From an uncultured Latescibacterota bacterium (lineage in GTDB: Bacteria; Latescibacterota; UBA2968; UBA8231), in NCBI GenBank assembly GCA_958295495.1, contig OY282352.1:1364001-1428000 (forward strand): a DNA stretch of 64,000 nucleotides. The letters run 5' to 3'. This document shows positions 8,017-19,100 of the stretch, piece by piece. The first letter of the stretch is position 1, and every line of letters begins with the position of its first letter. A program made the translations under genes and the position numbers. The notes below the pieces were generated by a model. The model was not told where the DNA came from and searched no databases. It saw only the letters and a program-made list of their open reading frames with translations.

Positions 8017-11000
8017 TTAGCGGAGGAAGAACGTGCCCGAAAGCCGCACCTCGCGGATCTTCCGCGTCTTGTCGCGCAGGTGATCTTTGTTGTTCTCGAT
8101 GCGAATCCGCCCCTCGCCGCGGAAGTTCGCGCTGAAGTTGTAGGTCATGGACAACTGCGTGCGCCAGCGGGTCTTTCTGTCGTTGGGGACGCGCTTTTCG
8201 TCGGCCGTGGCAATCAGGCTCGTTTCTCCTTCGAGCTTTTGTTCCAAGTTGAGGGTGACATCGCTTTTGAGCCGGCCTATCAGGGGCAGTCGCCGCGGCT
8301 TGAGGCTATGGGTGATCTTGAACGTGGTGGTCACGCGCTCTCTGGCGCGGGTGCCGCGCAAAAGCTGAGTGCTGTCGTCGCCGTCTGCGGTTGGTTCAAA
8401 ATCTCGGCTCTCCGAGGTGGAGATCACGCGCTCAATGGTCGTGGTCGGTCCCCAGCGCCAACGGCCGTTCCACGACGCCCTGAACTCGGTCTTGGTCTCC
8501 TCGGAGAGCAGGCGGCCGGGCACGAGGCTGCCCTCGCCCTCGCTGGCCTCCGAGGTCTCAAAACTCGCGTTTACCTGCGCGCTGTTGATCAATCGCTTTA
8601 TCAGGGGAATCCGGTCGGCCCGCCCCCAGCTAAGGCTCACGCGCGGGTAGGTGCGATCGTGGCGCAGGCGCAGTCGTTGCTGCGAAGCACCACTGCGCTG
8701 TGTGGTCTGCTCCTTAGAGCTGACCTTGACGCTAATGCCAAAGGGCAACCGCATCCCAGAACCGGTCTCAAACGAGGCCGTGTGCGACCAATTGTCTTGG
8801 TGGGTCAGTCCTTGGGTCACTTGCTGCACCCGCAGTGTGTCATCGAGGCCGAGTTGATAGGAGAGCGAGGGGCGGTACAGCAAGTTAAAGTGGCGCGAGT
8901 TGGTGTTGCGTCGCCAACTGGCGTTGACCGGCTCGACGATGCGGCCGGTCCATCCGGCGAGGCGGCGGAGGATATTAGGGCCTTTGGGCGGCTCGGGCTG
9001 TTTTTTTTCCTGCTCGGCTTGGCCTTCCTTCGAGGTTGGCGCGTCCTCGTCGCGCCGCTGCGCCTTGCGGCTTTGCCCCGGGGACTTGCCCAAGTTCTTG
9101 AGCAGGGTCGGGATCTTGAGATTGAGGCGTGCGGAGAGGTCGTTCTGGTTGCGGATGTCGAGGGTCTTGAACGGCAGGCCGCTAATCGAATCAATCGGGG
9201 CTACTCCGCGCCGCTGCGCCGGGTCGTTCTGCTCCTCGTAATTGGCCTTGAAGGTGTAGTTTTGGTCCAGCCACGAGACCAAGCGCAGCGAAAAGCCGAG
9301 GTCGGCCGTTTGTCTGCGCCCGACCTCGCGCCCAAAGCTCCGCTTGTCGAGGGCGAATTTTTTCCGCAAGTCTCGGTCGATCTTGAGGTTGTAATTGGCC
9401 GATAGACCGGAGAGCGGGTTGATCTTAGAGGCATAGGTTTCCACGAGCGCGAAGTCCTCCTGCTCGGTCGGCTCGTCGTCGCCGCGGCGCAAAAGCCGCG
9501 AGGTCCGCCGGCTGCCGTTGACCGCGTAGGTCAGGCTCGTAGGCAGCGGGCGGAACTGCATCTGGGCCCAGCTTTTGGGCATGAAGGTCGGCAGCCAGCC
9601 CATGATCCGCAGCGCCGGCTTGGGCAGGGGCATGCTGTAGTTGAAGTTCATCGTCTGGGCCTCGCGCTCGTTGATCGGGCGCACCGGGTCCGAGCTGTGT
9701 TCGCGCGAATGCGACAGCCGCAGGTTCATCTGGTCGAGGGTCCAGCGCAAGAGGAAGTTTTTGCCCTGCCGCCGGCTGATGGACACGTCGTAGAATTCCT
9801 TGGAGCGGACGGCCTGTTGCTCTAGCTTCTCCTCGGAGGTCAGTTCCACGTCCGACCCGGGGCCGAAGCGCGGCAAGTTGGTCGTGCGGCTGAGGTTTAC
9901 CTTGAGCGGGATCAGAAATCCCCAGCTACTCGGCAGGATCTTTTGCGCGTTGGTGGAGACCGATAGCGCGGCTTCGCGGTCCGTGCTGTTGCCTCCTTGG
10001 CCGGTAAAGCTGCGGAAATTTTCCTGCCGCCACAGCACGTTGCCGCCGAGGTTGGCAAAGTCGGCTAACTTGGTGTTGAGCTGGGCGTACGCGGCCAGCC
10101 CGGGGTCGTTGCGCGCCTCGTCGAGGCGGAGCTCGTCGAGAAAGATGCGGCCGCTGTACGCGCGGTTTGCGGCCCGGTTGCGCAGGCCGATGCTCAGTTG
10201 TTTGATCGACTGCATTGACGGATTGCCCCGCACCCGGTAAATGGCTTCCTCGCCGCTGCGCCGGCCCGACCGCGCAAAGACCTGATCTAGGGAAAAGTGC
10301 TCAACTTCGGGGTCGTAGCCGGCCGCGTGGAGTGCTTTTAGTTCGCGTTGATCAATCGCGGTCTTGCCGTCTAGCGGTGCTCCGCGTGGGTCGATTACCC
10401 GGTAGGTGTAGTAAAACTCGCCCGTGGTGGTATCGGCCCGCGCGGATTGCAGCAGGGCCTTGAGCTGGGAGATGACCGGAAGATCCACATCTACTTGATT
10501 GCCCTTCCAGCCCTTACGCCCTCCTGTCCAACCCGGGAAGATGGGGCTGATGGCCTCGTAGTAGTTGGTCGAATCCACGCCAAAGCGGACGAAGAGCACC
10601 AAGTCGCTCGAATCGCCGCGGGCGTATTCAATGGTCTCGGTCGAGTCGCCATAGACGTACATGCGCAGCCGCTCGTAGCTGGTGTAATTGGCCGCGCGGG
10701 TCAGGATTCTAGTCGCCGACATCTGGTGCCCCGGCTCTAGGTTTTCGTAGGCCAGCACGAGGGACTGCTCGCGTTCGCGGGTGCGCGACTGCACGTTGCG
10801 GCGAATTTTCACGCCGGGTGGGGGCCGATAGCTCTGGCTCTTATCGGTGCCGATGACCGTGACGTCGAGGGCCTCGCGGTCGCCGATTGGGAAGCGCTCG
10901 TCGAGCCGCACCACGTCGTCTTCCTGCCACTTGTTGCCCACGATTTCCACGAGCGCGATCTCGGCCCGCACCGGGTCCTCTACGCCCGCCCGCGGCCCGC

Positions 11001-14000
11001 TCGAAAGCATCAGACGCGCGTATTCGATGCGGGTGGAGTCGGGTAAGCCCACGCGCTCAACGTGGGGGCCGAATAGGGGCACTCGGAGCTGGCGCCAGCC
11101 CTCGTTTTGGGTACCGGCGACCTCGTAGTGGACCGAGGACAGGTCAATCTCGTAGTGGTAGTAATTGTTGCGCCGGTCGAGCACGCCGTTGTCGTTGAGG
11201 TCTTCCGTATCCGGGCGGTCGCCGCTGTCGGGATCTTTTTTGTTGTTTTCGGTTCCGTTGATGCGGCTGTAATCATTCTTGTTGCGCTGGTAGTCGTATT
11301 TCCAGTTGTCCCCTTCGGGGTCGTCGGCCGAGCGGTTGGGGCGCAGGGGATCGGCGTCTGGGTAGAGCGCGGCGAATGCCTGCTTCCGCTCGGCTAGGGA
11401 GCCGGTGGTGTCGAACCCGGCGTCTTGCAGGCGCAAGTAGAAGTTCAACTCGGCCTCGTCGTTGCGGCCGTCGATGCCCACGTCCTCCTTCCGCTCTACC
11501 AACTTGTCGCCCGCGGATTGCCCGGGGAAAGGCTCGTCTTCGGTGTCGAGGCGGCCGTTGGCAATGTAGTCCTCGTTGATCTGGTCGCCCAAGTTCACGT
11601 GCAAGGTGCCCTCCCGACCGCGGACCCATATCTCTAGAAACTTGGACTCGGAGAAGTCGTTGACGGCCGAGAATGCGAGGGCGATCCCCCCCCAAGACTC
11701 GGCGGCTTCGAGGCGCGGCGTCAGCTCTAGCGACAGGATGTCAGTGCGTCGGTTTTGGGCTTCGATTTGCTCTTCTTGGTTGGGCCAAATGTCGGTGCGC
11801 AGCACCCCGTCGTAGGGATTGTACCAGATGAAGTGCGCGCGGTTCTGCGCGCCAAAGCGCGCGCTGGCCGGCGCGCTGGTCGGTGCCCAGCGGGTGCGGT
11901 TGACGACCAGCGAGGTGGGCCGCTCGCTGTCTTCAAAGTCGTCGATGTAGCCGCGCCCCTTGGTGTTGAGATTGGGGCGGCTTTGCGCGATTTCGGCGTC
12001 TAAGGTCACTTCTGAGGGAACCGCCGTCTTGACCAGCGGCAGCATATCGACGACGCGGGTGAGGACCGGCACCTCGCGCCGGGCGCGCAAGTCGAAGTTC
12101 CATATCACCGTGCGCTTAGGCTCGTTGCCCACCCGCACCCGCCGATCGCTCGAACGCTCGTTGTTGTAAATCATGGTGCTGCCCACCCGCCCGTCGCCCC
12201 CCCAGAACTCGTACTCGGTGCGCAGGCCCAACAGGGTCTTCTGCTGGCTGCCGATGTTGAAAACGTCCTCGGACTCAAAGGAGATTTCCAAGTCGGCCCC
12301 GGGGTCGGCCACTTCCTGAGCGACTGCGCCGACAAACGTCACGCTGCCCGTGAAATCGACTCGGTAGTCGGTGTCCCGCGTCAGTGGGCGTCCGTTTAGC
12401 TGGACCTCCACGGTCTCTTCCCGGACGTTGCCGAAGAGGCCGCCCAGCCGAATGCGCTGCTCCGAGGAGGCGGCGCGGACGAGAATTTTATAGCGGCTAG
12501 CCTCAATCTGGGCGCGCTGCTGCTGCTCGTCGTAGATGGCGGGGACGGGTTCGTCGAGCAGGCCGCGATATTGGGCCGCGCGCGGAGCAAAGGGCCGCTG
12601 GTCCGGGAAAATCAAGTGCCCGCGGATGTCGTCCAGCCCGATGTAGTCGGCGTCGATGACGCGGTCGGGGGCACTGCCGGGGTCTTTGCCGCGCTCGTCC
12701 AAGCCCAAAAGCTGCAAGTAGGAGCGGCCCTTTTGCGAAAGTTGGTCCTCTTGGCCGGGCACTTCTTTGGCGATGTCAACCTCTAACGTCTTGGGGTCGA
12801 AGCGGCGGCCGGTGGAAAACCCGGAGGCAATGCGGTACACGTTTTTCCACTCTAGGTTCCAAGTGGGAAAACCCGGGCGGGCGTTGCGGGCCTTGATCAG
12901 CTTCAGGTGCAGGGAGTCGGATTCTGCGCTGGCGTTGAGCCGAGCCGTCTCGTGTTGGAGGACGCCGTCGAAGTCCGGCGCGCGGGTTTTGAAATGCACG
13001 GCCATGGCATAAGAGTCGAATACGGGTCGGTTGAGGATGATATAACCCGCCTCGGCCACAACCGCGTAGTCGTCGTCCGGGTCGAGCCGATGCCAGGTTC
13101 CCTCCTCGAAGCAGCCGCTGTTGTGCAGGCGATTGCCCGCTGCGTCAAAGCACTCAATGGTGGCGAGGGAGTCGGAGGGATCGACCCAAGCCGTGCCGGG
13201 CTTGGCGAACAACTCGGCGTCATTTTCCGTCTTGAAGTCGTTGATATAGACTTCGAGGCGGCCAATATCGACGAAGTTTTCCGCGCCAAACTGCGCTCCG
13301 TCCAATAGCTGGCGGAAGTCGAGGAGGTGGGCGCGGTAGAACTCGTGCAAGAAGAAATACATGTTGCGGATGTATTGGTAGTCTTTGAGCTGGAGCGTGT
13401 CGATGGCCGCTCCGCCCTTGAAGGTCTGGCGGTTGGACTTGCTCTTTTCGTGGCTGGCTACGGTCGTAAAGGCCAGCGGGCCGACGTGCCCCTTAGCGCG
13501 GATGCCGAAGAGGCCCTTGTTCTTCTGCCGGAAGCCGACAAAGCGAGTATTGGGCAGCTCTAGGGTGGTGTTGCCGGCCTGTATTTCTTGAAATATGGAG
13601 TCCTCCTCGCCGTCGTAGTCGAGCTTGATCTGGTTGGCTAGCTGATCGCTCAAATTGGAGCCAAAGGCCGAGCCGAGGTTTCGGGTGTCTTGGTCGATGC
13701 GCACGCTGATCAGCTCGCCGACTTTGCCTTCCACCGTGAAATCGGACTCTTGTTCGATGCCCAGCGCGGGAAACTTCGAGCTCCGTCCAAACGAGGTCTG
13801 TACCTCGCCGTCGGTCCACTCGCTCTTGCCAGAAACGATGATGGTGCGCGAGCCATTGAGTACGAGGCTGGGACCTTCGTCGCCAATAAAGCGCCGCAGG
13901 GGTTTGGGCGCGGAAAAGGGCACGGTCCACTCAAAGCGGTTGCCCTTGCGTCGGCGTTGCTCGGAGGCTCCGCCGCGAAAGTCGCGGCGGACTTGCTGGT

Positions 14001-14337
14001 GCCAAAGCTGCCGGTGCTTGGTTTGGTATTCCATCTGGAGATAGTCGTCTATATCCACGGCGACCGTTGGTCCTTCGGCGAACCCGCCGACGCGGCGACC
14101 GTAGTGGGCCATTCCCGCGGAGTCCACTGCGGCTTGGTACGAAATCGGCGCGCGGCTAGGGGCAGGCAAGAGCGGTTGGCCAACCCCAAAGGTGGCTTGG
14201 CGAGGGACTGCAAAGCGCTGGGAAAGCGGGCCGTATAGCGGCTCGAAGTGCAGGCCAGGCTCGGCGTACGCCACCGCCGCGAGCAAGCAAACACACAGCC
14301 ACGAGGAAAACGCTTGGACGGAAAAGCGGAGAAACAC
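8017..14337 (-). CDS. sprA: SprA-like T9SS outer-membrane translocon protein
   Basis: A 2106-residue protein with a signal peptide (cleavage after AVAYA, about residue 25) and a very long beta-rich body. The N-terminal segment and later blocks have the look of SprA/Sov, the giant 36-strand barrel through which type IX secretion system cargo crosses the outer membrane. Examples are PRQATFGVGQPLL near residue 50 and GKVGELISVRIDQDTRN near residue 205. The C-terminal half alternates charged and aromatic residues in the way of barrel strands and ends in a hydrophobic Phe-rich strand (SGTFFLR). Length is slightly under the roughly 2400 residues of Bacteroidota SprA. The start is GTG. It implies that the sorting-domain proteins in this window are exported by T9SS. 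Confidence 0.85.
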   Translation of the reverse strand: MFLRFSVQAFSSWLCVCLLAAVAYAEPGLHFEPLYGPLSQRFAVPRQATFGVGQPLLPAPSRAPISYQAAVDSAGMAHYGRRVGGFAEGPTVAVDIDDYLQMEYQTKHRQLWHQQVRRDFRGGASEQRRRKGNRFEWTVPFSAPKPLRRFIGDEGPSLVLNGSRTIIVSGKSEWTDGEVQTSFGRSSKFPALGIEQESDFTVEGKVGELISVRIDQDTRNLGSAFGSNLSDQLANQIKLDYDGEEDSIFQEIQAGNTTLELPNTRFVGFRQKNKGLFGIRAKGHVGPLAFTTVASHEKSKSNRQTFKGGAAIDTLQLKDYQYIRNMYFFLHEFYRAHLLDFRQLLDGAQFGAENFVDIGRLEVYINDFKTENDAELFAKPGTAWVDPSDSLATIECFDAAGNRLHNSGCFEEGTWHRLDPDDDYAVVAEAGYIILNRPVFDSYAMAVHFKTRAPDFDGVLQHETARLNASAESDSLHLKLIKARNARPGFPTWNLEWKNVYRIASGFSTGRRFDPKTLEVDIAKEVPGQEDQLSQKGRSYLQLLGLDERGKDPGSAPDRVIDADYIGLDDIRGHLIFPDQRPFAPRAAQYRGLLDEPVPAIYDEQQQRAQIEASRYKILVRAASSEQRIRLGGLFGNVREETVEVQLNGRPLTRDTDYRVDFTGSVTFVGAVAQEVADPGADLEISFESEDVFNIGSQQKTLLGLRTEYEFWGGDGRVGSTMIYNNERSSDRRVRVGNEPKRTVIWNFDLRARREVPVLTRVVDMLPLVKTAVPSEVTLDAEIAQSRPNLNTKGRGYIDDFEDSERPTSLVVNRTRWAPTSAPASARFGAQNRAHFIWYNPYDGVLRTDIWPNQEEQIEAQNRRTDILSLELTPRLEAAESWGGIALAFSAVNDFSESKFLEIWVRGREGTLHVNLGDQINEDYIANGRLDTEDEPFPGQSAGDKLVERKEDVGIDGRNDEAELNFYLRLQDAGFDTTGSLAERKQAFAALYPDADPLRPNRSADDPEGDNWKYDYQRNKNDYSRINGTENNKKDPDSGDRPDTEDLNDNGVLDRRNNYYHYEIDLSSVHYEVAGTQNEGWRQLRVPLFGPHVERVGLPDSTRIEYARLMLSSGPRAGVEDPVRAEIALVEIVGNKWQEDDVVRLDERFPIGDREALDVTVIGTDKSQSYRPPPGVKIRRNVQSRTREREQSLVLAYENLEPGHQMSATRILTRAANYTSYERLRMYVYGDSTETIEYARGDSSDLVLFVRFGVDSTNYYEAISPIFPGWTGGRKGWKGNQVDVDLPVISQLKALLQSARADTTTGEFYYTYRVIDPRGAPLDGKTAIDQRELKALHAAGYDPEVEHFSLDQVFARSGRRSGEEAIYRVRGNPSMQSIKQLSIGLRNRAANRAYSGRIFLDELRLDEARNDPGLAAYAQLNTKLADFANLGGNVLWRQENFRSFTGQGGNSTDREAALSVSTNAQKILPSSWGFLIPLKVNLSRTTNLPRFGPGSDVELTSEEKLEQQAVRSKEFYDVSISRRQGKNFLLRWTLDQMNLRLSHSREHSSDPVRPINEREAQTMNFNYSMPLPKPALRIMGWLPTFMPKSWAQMQFRPLPTSLTYAVNGSRRTSRLLRRGDDEPTEQEDFALVETYASKINPLSGLSANYNLKIDRDLRKKFALDKRSFGREVGRRQTADLGFSLRLVSWLDQNYTFKANYEEQNDPAQRRGVAPIDSISGLPFKTLDIRNQNDLSARLNLKIPTLLKNLGKSPGQSRKAQRRDEDAPTSKEGQAEQEKKQPEPPKGPNILRRLAGWTGRIVEPVNASWRRNTNSRHFNLLYRPSLSYQLGLDDTLRVQQVTQGLTHQDNWSHTASFETGSGMRLPFGISVKVSSKEQTTQRSGASQQRLRLRHDRTYPRVSLSWGRADRIPLIKRLINSAQVNASFETSEASEGEGSLVPGRLLSEETKTEFRASWNGRWRWGPTTTIERVISTSESRDFEPTADGDDSTQLLRGTRARERVTTTFKITHSLKPRRLPLIGRLKSDVTLNLEQKLEGETSLIATADEKRVPNDRKTRWRTQLSMTYNFSANFRGEGRIRIENNKDHLRDKTRKIREVRLSGTFFLR

Positions 14338-14753
14338 TGCTAAATTCGCACCTATCGACGTTTATCGTTTGACGCGCTCCTAAGCTATGGGGCGTCAAGT
14401 TAGCGGAAACGACTCAGAAGCCTTCATTATGTGGTTCGGCCTTAGCAAAAACGATGCGCCGAGCGGCTTCTGTATTAACCAAACGCGATAGGCTGTCTCC
14501 AAACATTATGAACAGGAGGACGCTGCCCAGACGGGGCGGGCAACCACCTGAAAACATAGCACACGGCTGTGATTATTTCAAGGAAGCCCTTGCAAAAACC
14601 ATTCCCGTTGCGCGGCGTGCGGGGCGCTTTTTTGGACAGCGGCCTAAGTCGTTATATTTGAGGGCCCTAGGCTCGTGGCCCGTCCGGGCACTCGCCGCTT
14701 GCGACGAGGTGCTCTGTGTGCCGCACACCACAACCCCGTATCCCTTTCGACTC
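14338..14753. other. 416-bp non-coding region between sprA and lptF
   Basis: The region separates the divergent sprA-like gene and lptF and presumably holds both promoters. The lptF frame stays open upstream to 14454, but that extension has no membrane-protein or conserved character and reads as untranslated sequence. A TTATAT element at 14652-14657 lies about 100 bases before lptF without a well-spaced -35. No RNA gene or repeat was recognised. Confidence 0.5.
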
Positions 14754-16052
14754 ATGGCAACCCTGTCCCGCTACGTGCTCAAAGAGCACGGCTGGCCCTT
14801 TGTGCTCGGCTTTGCGCTGATCCTCTTTATTCTGCTGATCGACGTGGTATTGCAGACGATGGACCAAGTGCTGAGCAAGGGGCTGCCCCTGCTGGCTGCT
14901 CTCCAGCTTTTGCTCTTCAACTTAGCTTGGATCGTGGCGCTAGCCGTGCCCATGGCCGTGCTCATCGCCGTGCTCATGGCGTTTGCCCGCCTCGCCGCCG
15001 ACGGGGAAATCATCGCGGCCAAAGCCTGCGGGGTGAGCTTTTGGCTGCTGCTGCGGCCGGTGCTTGCAGCCGCTTTTCTGCTCACCTTGCTGATGGTCCT
15101 TTTTAACGACCAGATCCTCCCGGATTGGAACCACCAAGCCCGCGTCTTGTCGTCGAGCTTGCAAAGGACGAAAGCGGCCTTGGTGCTGCGGGAAAAGGAA
15201 GGGGTCTTCATACCCAACTTGGGCGATTATCACCTGCTCATCCGCAAAATCGCCCCGGCGACCAACGAGCTAGTCGGCATCGTGCTCTACGATGCCTCGC
15301 GCCCCGGGCCGCCGGTGATTCTTCACGCCCCTAGGGGACGCATCGCGCTGTTGGGAGATGGGGCGTACATCCGCTTGGAACTGGAGGAAGGCCATGTCCA
15401 GCGCGTCGAAGCTGGCTTGGAGGAGCGCTTTTTCTATGGCACCTTCGCCCGCCAAGTGCTGCACATCAAAGACGAGCGCCGCCGCTACGAGCACCGCCCC
15501 TCGGCCTACCGCAGCGACCGCGAGCTAAACATCGCGTCCATGCATCGCTTAGTGCTAGAGCGCCAGCGCGAGCAGGAGCGCGCCTACGGCCGCCTCGATT
15601 CGATTGCCGAGCGCTACCTCGAACTGCACCAAAGCCAGTTCGCCGACTCCACCGCCGGCCAGCTAGAGCGAGAAGGGCAACAGGCGGCCGAGGCCCTGCG
15701 CCGACAGTGGCGGCACATAGACCGCCGCGCGGGGCGGATCAACGAGTACTTGGTCGAGATTCACAAGAAGCTATCCATCCCGGCCGCCTGCTTGGTCTTC
15801 GCGCTGGTCGGTGCCCCATTGGGTGCGCTGATTCGCCGGCGCGGCGCAGCCGTGTCCGTCGGCATCAGCCTGTTTTTCTTTTGGATCTACTGGATGTTCC
15901 TCATCGGCGGCGAGGAGCTGGCCGACCGCGGCTATATTCCACCGCCTTTGGCTATGTGGGCACCCAATTTGGTCTTCGCCCTCGTCGGATGGGGCCTGTT
16001 GCGAGTGGTTGCGTACGACCGCGCCGGCCGCCGCGGGACGAAAAAGACCTGA
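14754..16052 (+). CDS. lptF: LptF/LptG-family lipopolysaccharide export permease (first of the pair)
   Basis: A 432-residue inner-membrane protein starting MATLSRYVLKEHGW. It has the YjgP/YjgQ layout: three helices within the first 110 residues, a long periplasmic beta-jellyroll domain (about 120-330), and three helices at the C-terminus. LptF and LptG form the membrane part of the LptB2FG ABC extractor that lifts lipopolysaccharide to the periplasmic bridge. A charged region near residues 255-335 is longer than usual. The stop lies in a short sequence duplicated at the start of lptG, which is 4.6 kb away; the two genes were probably adjacent (TGAGATG) before an insertion. Confidence 0.85.
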   Translation: MATLSRYVLKEHGWPFVLGFALILFILLIDVVLQTMDQVLSKGLPLLAALQLLLFNLAWIVALAVPMAVLIAVLMAFARLAADGEIIAAKACGVSFWLLLRPVLAAAFLLTLLMVLFNDQILPDWNHQARVLSSSLQRTKAALVLREKEGVFIPNLGDYHLLIRKIAPATNELVGIVLYDASRPGPPVILHAPRGRIALLGDGAYIRLELEEGHVQRVEAGLEERFFYGTFARQVLHIKDERRRYEHRPSAYRSDRELNIASMHRLVLERQREQERAYGRLDSIAERYLELHQSQFADSTAGQLEREGQQAAEALRRQWRHIDRRAGRINEYLVEIHKKLSIPAACLVFALVGAPLGALIRRRGAAVSVGISLFFFWIYWMFLIGGEELADRGYIPPPLAMWAPNLVFALVGWGLLRVVAYDRAGRRGTKKT

Positions 16053-16059
16053 GATGCGC
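16047..16059 (+). repeat. Left copy of the duplication flanking the lptF-lptG insert
   Basis: acctgagatgcgc here recurs at 20656-20668. Beyond the 13 identical bases both copies continue with ccctcg, the right copy having one extra A. The left copy contains the lptF stop and a vestigial ATG; the right copy contains the true lptG start. This is what an insertion with target duplication would leave. Confidence 0.75.
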
Positions 16060-16187
16060 CCCTCGGGTTGGCGCACATTATCCCACGTTCTATCAATTCG
16101 GTTAGCTGAAGACGCGGTTGTTTCTTGCCTTCCCGGATCGGGGAGGGGTTCAACTGGCAGCATTCAATTAACAGAGGAGCAAGAGCT

Positions 16188-19100
16188 ATGAAGATCGTCA
16201 TTGCGGGTCTCGTTGGACTACTGCTGAGTGTTGGGGCCGAGGCAGCGGCCTTGTCTGGTCAAGTGCGGTTTGCCGATGGGCTGCCGGTCGCTGGGGCCGA
16301 GGTGATGGTGTTTGACTTGGCCGATTTGCGTCGTGGTGCGGTGGCACAGGCCACGACGGACGAGGCCGGGAGGTTTGCGCTGTCGTTGGGGTCGGGGCTG
16401 CCGGCGGGTTTTTCGCTGGGGCAGAATTATCCGAATCCGTTTAATCCGGGGACGGTGATTCCGTACGAACTGGCGTCGTTGAGCTACGTGCGGTTGGAGG
16501 TATTTAACCTGTTGGGGCAGCGCGTAGCGACGTTGGTGAATGGAGAGCAAGCGGCGGGGGCGTATCGGGCGCGTTGGGACGCGACGGATGCTTCGGGTCG
16601 GTCGGTGGGCGCCGGGGTGTATCTGTATCGGCTGACGGCGGGAGCGGCGACGGCGACGGGTCGGATGGTGCTGGTGGATGGGCAGGCGGGGGTTGCGGCG
16701 GCGGGACCGTCGGCAGTGGAGCTGGCAGCGGATAGCCCGGTATATGGGTTGACGGTTTCGGGGCCGGGGGTGGTTGCCTATGTAGATGCAGATTTTCGCG
16801 TGGGGGCTGGGCCGGTTGAGGTGGTGGTTGAGGCGGCGAGCACGGCGCGGGTTGGGAAGGCGACCACTGGGGGGATTTTAGGCGATGTGAATGACGATGA
16901 CCAGGTTGATGTTTACGACGTGCTGCTGGTGGTGCTGTACAGCGGTGATTCGTCGGTTGCGGTCCCGGGGGATATATCGCTGGGCGATGTGAATGGCGAC
17001 GGCCAAGTGGACGCAGCCGACGCCTTTCTCCTCGCCCTATATAGCGTGAATCCAAGCGATCCGGCACTGCCGGCGGGGCTTGGACAGCCGGTGGCGGCTC
17101 AGGTCAATCAGGCACCGGTATTGAGGCCCATCGGCGACCAGAGCATCCCTCCGGGGGGGACGCTGGTCTTCGAGTTGGTCGCTTCCGATCCGGATGGGGA
17201 TGCCCTGACCTACGGGGTGAGCGGGCACCCGGCGGGTTCGTCCCTGTCGGGGTCGACGTTTCGCTGGACGCCGACGGGGACGGAGGCGACCTCGCACGAG
17301 GTGGCGTTCACGGTAGAAGATGGGCAAGGGGGGACGGATGGGGAGACGATCACGCTGCGAGTGGTGGAATTTCGGTTTGAATTGATCAGGCGTCAGATTG
17401 AGACGGGGTTTCCCAGTTTTGTCAACATTCTGTTCCAAGTGCTCGACGAGGAGGGTCGAGGGGTGCCCTTTCTGACGGTGGATGACTTTGAGGTGCGGGA
17501 GAACGATCAAGTGGTGTCTCCTACGGAGTCGGCGATGTATCTCCGCAAGCGGGAGGGTTCGTATAGCTTTGAGTTGAAGACGGTTTTGATGCTGGATACC
17601 AGCGTGAGCATCGGGCCGTACTTGGAGCAGATTAAAACGGCGGCCATTACGTTGGTGCGCAACAAAATTCCCGGCCAAGAGATCGCCGTGTATGAATTTT
17701 CAGACGAGCCGGTGCTTTTGCAGGATTTTACTGCCGATGGCAATGTCTTGGTTGCGGCGATTGAGTCGATTCGTTTGGGGTTTGCGACGACGAATCTCTA
17801 CGGTAGTGTCATCGAAGGGAGTGGTCGGTGGCGGGACGTTTATACGACGACCGAATTCGAGCAGGGGTTTATGGTTCTGCTGACGGACGGGAGCGACACG
17901 CAGGGGGCTGCGACTTTGTCGTCGGCTCTTTCGGCGCGGGGGGACCGGAAGCTCTACACGATTGGCTTGGGGAATGAGATTGAGCCGGATGTCTTGGAAG
18001 AGCTTGGCAACGCGGGTTTTTTCCACATCGCCGATGTGAGCGAGTTGGCCGAGCAGTTGGCGAGTCAATTTGGCGACATTATTCAGGCCGAACTGGACTT
18101 ACTTGCGAACAGCTATTATTGGCTGAATTACCTGAGTCCTAAGCGAGGCAATAAGCGGCATACGCTGGAGTTGAGTCTGAAGGGCAACCAGCGCCGTTCC
18201 ACGGTCCGCGGGAACTTCAACAGCGGCGATTTCGTTTCGGTGCGTCCGGGCGTAACCGTCAACTTTACGCGGGGTCATCTCGAGGGGATCGAAGCGTTGC
18301 GACTCCTCTCGGGCGATACAGCGCGGTTGGAGGCAGTGACGTTCTTTGGTACGGCGTCTCCTCGGTATCGGTGGGAGTTGAGTGCGAGCGATATCGTCTC
18401 GGTTGAGTCCGATTCGGTGGAGGTGGGGGTGGCCCGGGTGCTGGCGGTCGGGGATTCGGGGCGAGTGACCCTAACGGTGTTTGACGAGGCGAACGGGTTT
18501 GACAGGCAGGTGGAGGTGGAGGTGGTGAGTGCTGGCGTGGCGGGTTGGTCGCAGACGTTTTCGCTTCCGGGGGGTGCGTCAATGGATTTTGTGTGGCTTG
18601 CTCCGGGGGTGTTTCAGATGGGTTCGCCTTCCTCGGAGCCGGGTCGTCATTCGAATGAAGGGCCGGTTCATGAGGTGGAGATTAGTAAGGGGTTTTATAT
18701 GGGTAGGTATGAGGTTACTCAGGGTGAGTGGGAGTCGGTGATGGGGACGACGCCTTGGTCTGGTTTAGACTTTGTTCGGGAGGATTTGTCTCATCCGGCG
18801 GTGTGGATTTCTTGGTATGATGTACATGAATTTATTGGTCGCTTGAACGACGCGGCGGGGGATTCGTTGTATCGCTTGCCGACGGAAGCGGAGTGGGAGT
18901 ATGCGTGTCGAGCGGGGACTTCAACTCGTTGGTCGTTTGGGGATGATGAGAGTCAATTGACGGATTATGCGTGGTATCGTGATAATGCGTGGTCTGTGGG
19001 TGAGGAATATGGTCATGCGGTGGGTCTGAAGCGAGCCAATCCTTGGGGGTTGTATGATATGCACGGGAATGTGTGGGAGTGGGTGCAGGACTGGTATGAT

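Noticed and set aside
8080..9405. Plus-strand open frame of 441 codons inside sprA
   Set aside because: Caused by the high GC of the giant antisense gene; no start signal or conserved domain.
14454..14753. N-terminal extension of lptF by 100 codons
   Set aside because: Has no membrane-helix pattern, and LptF normally starts a few residues before the first helix, as at 14754.
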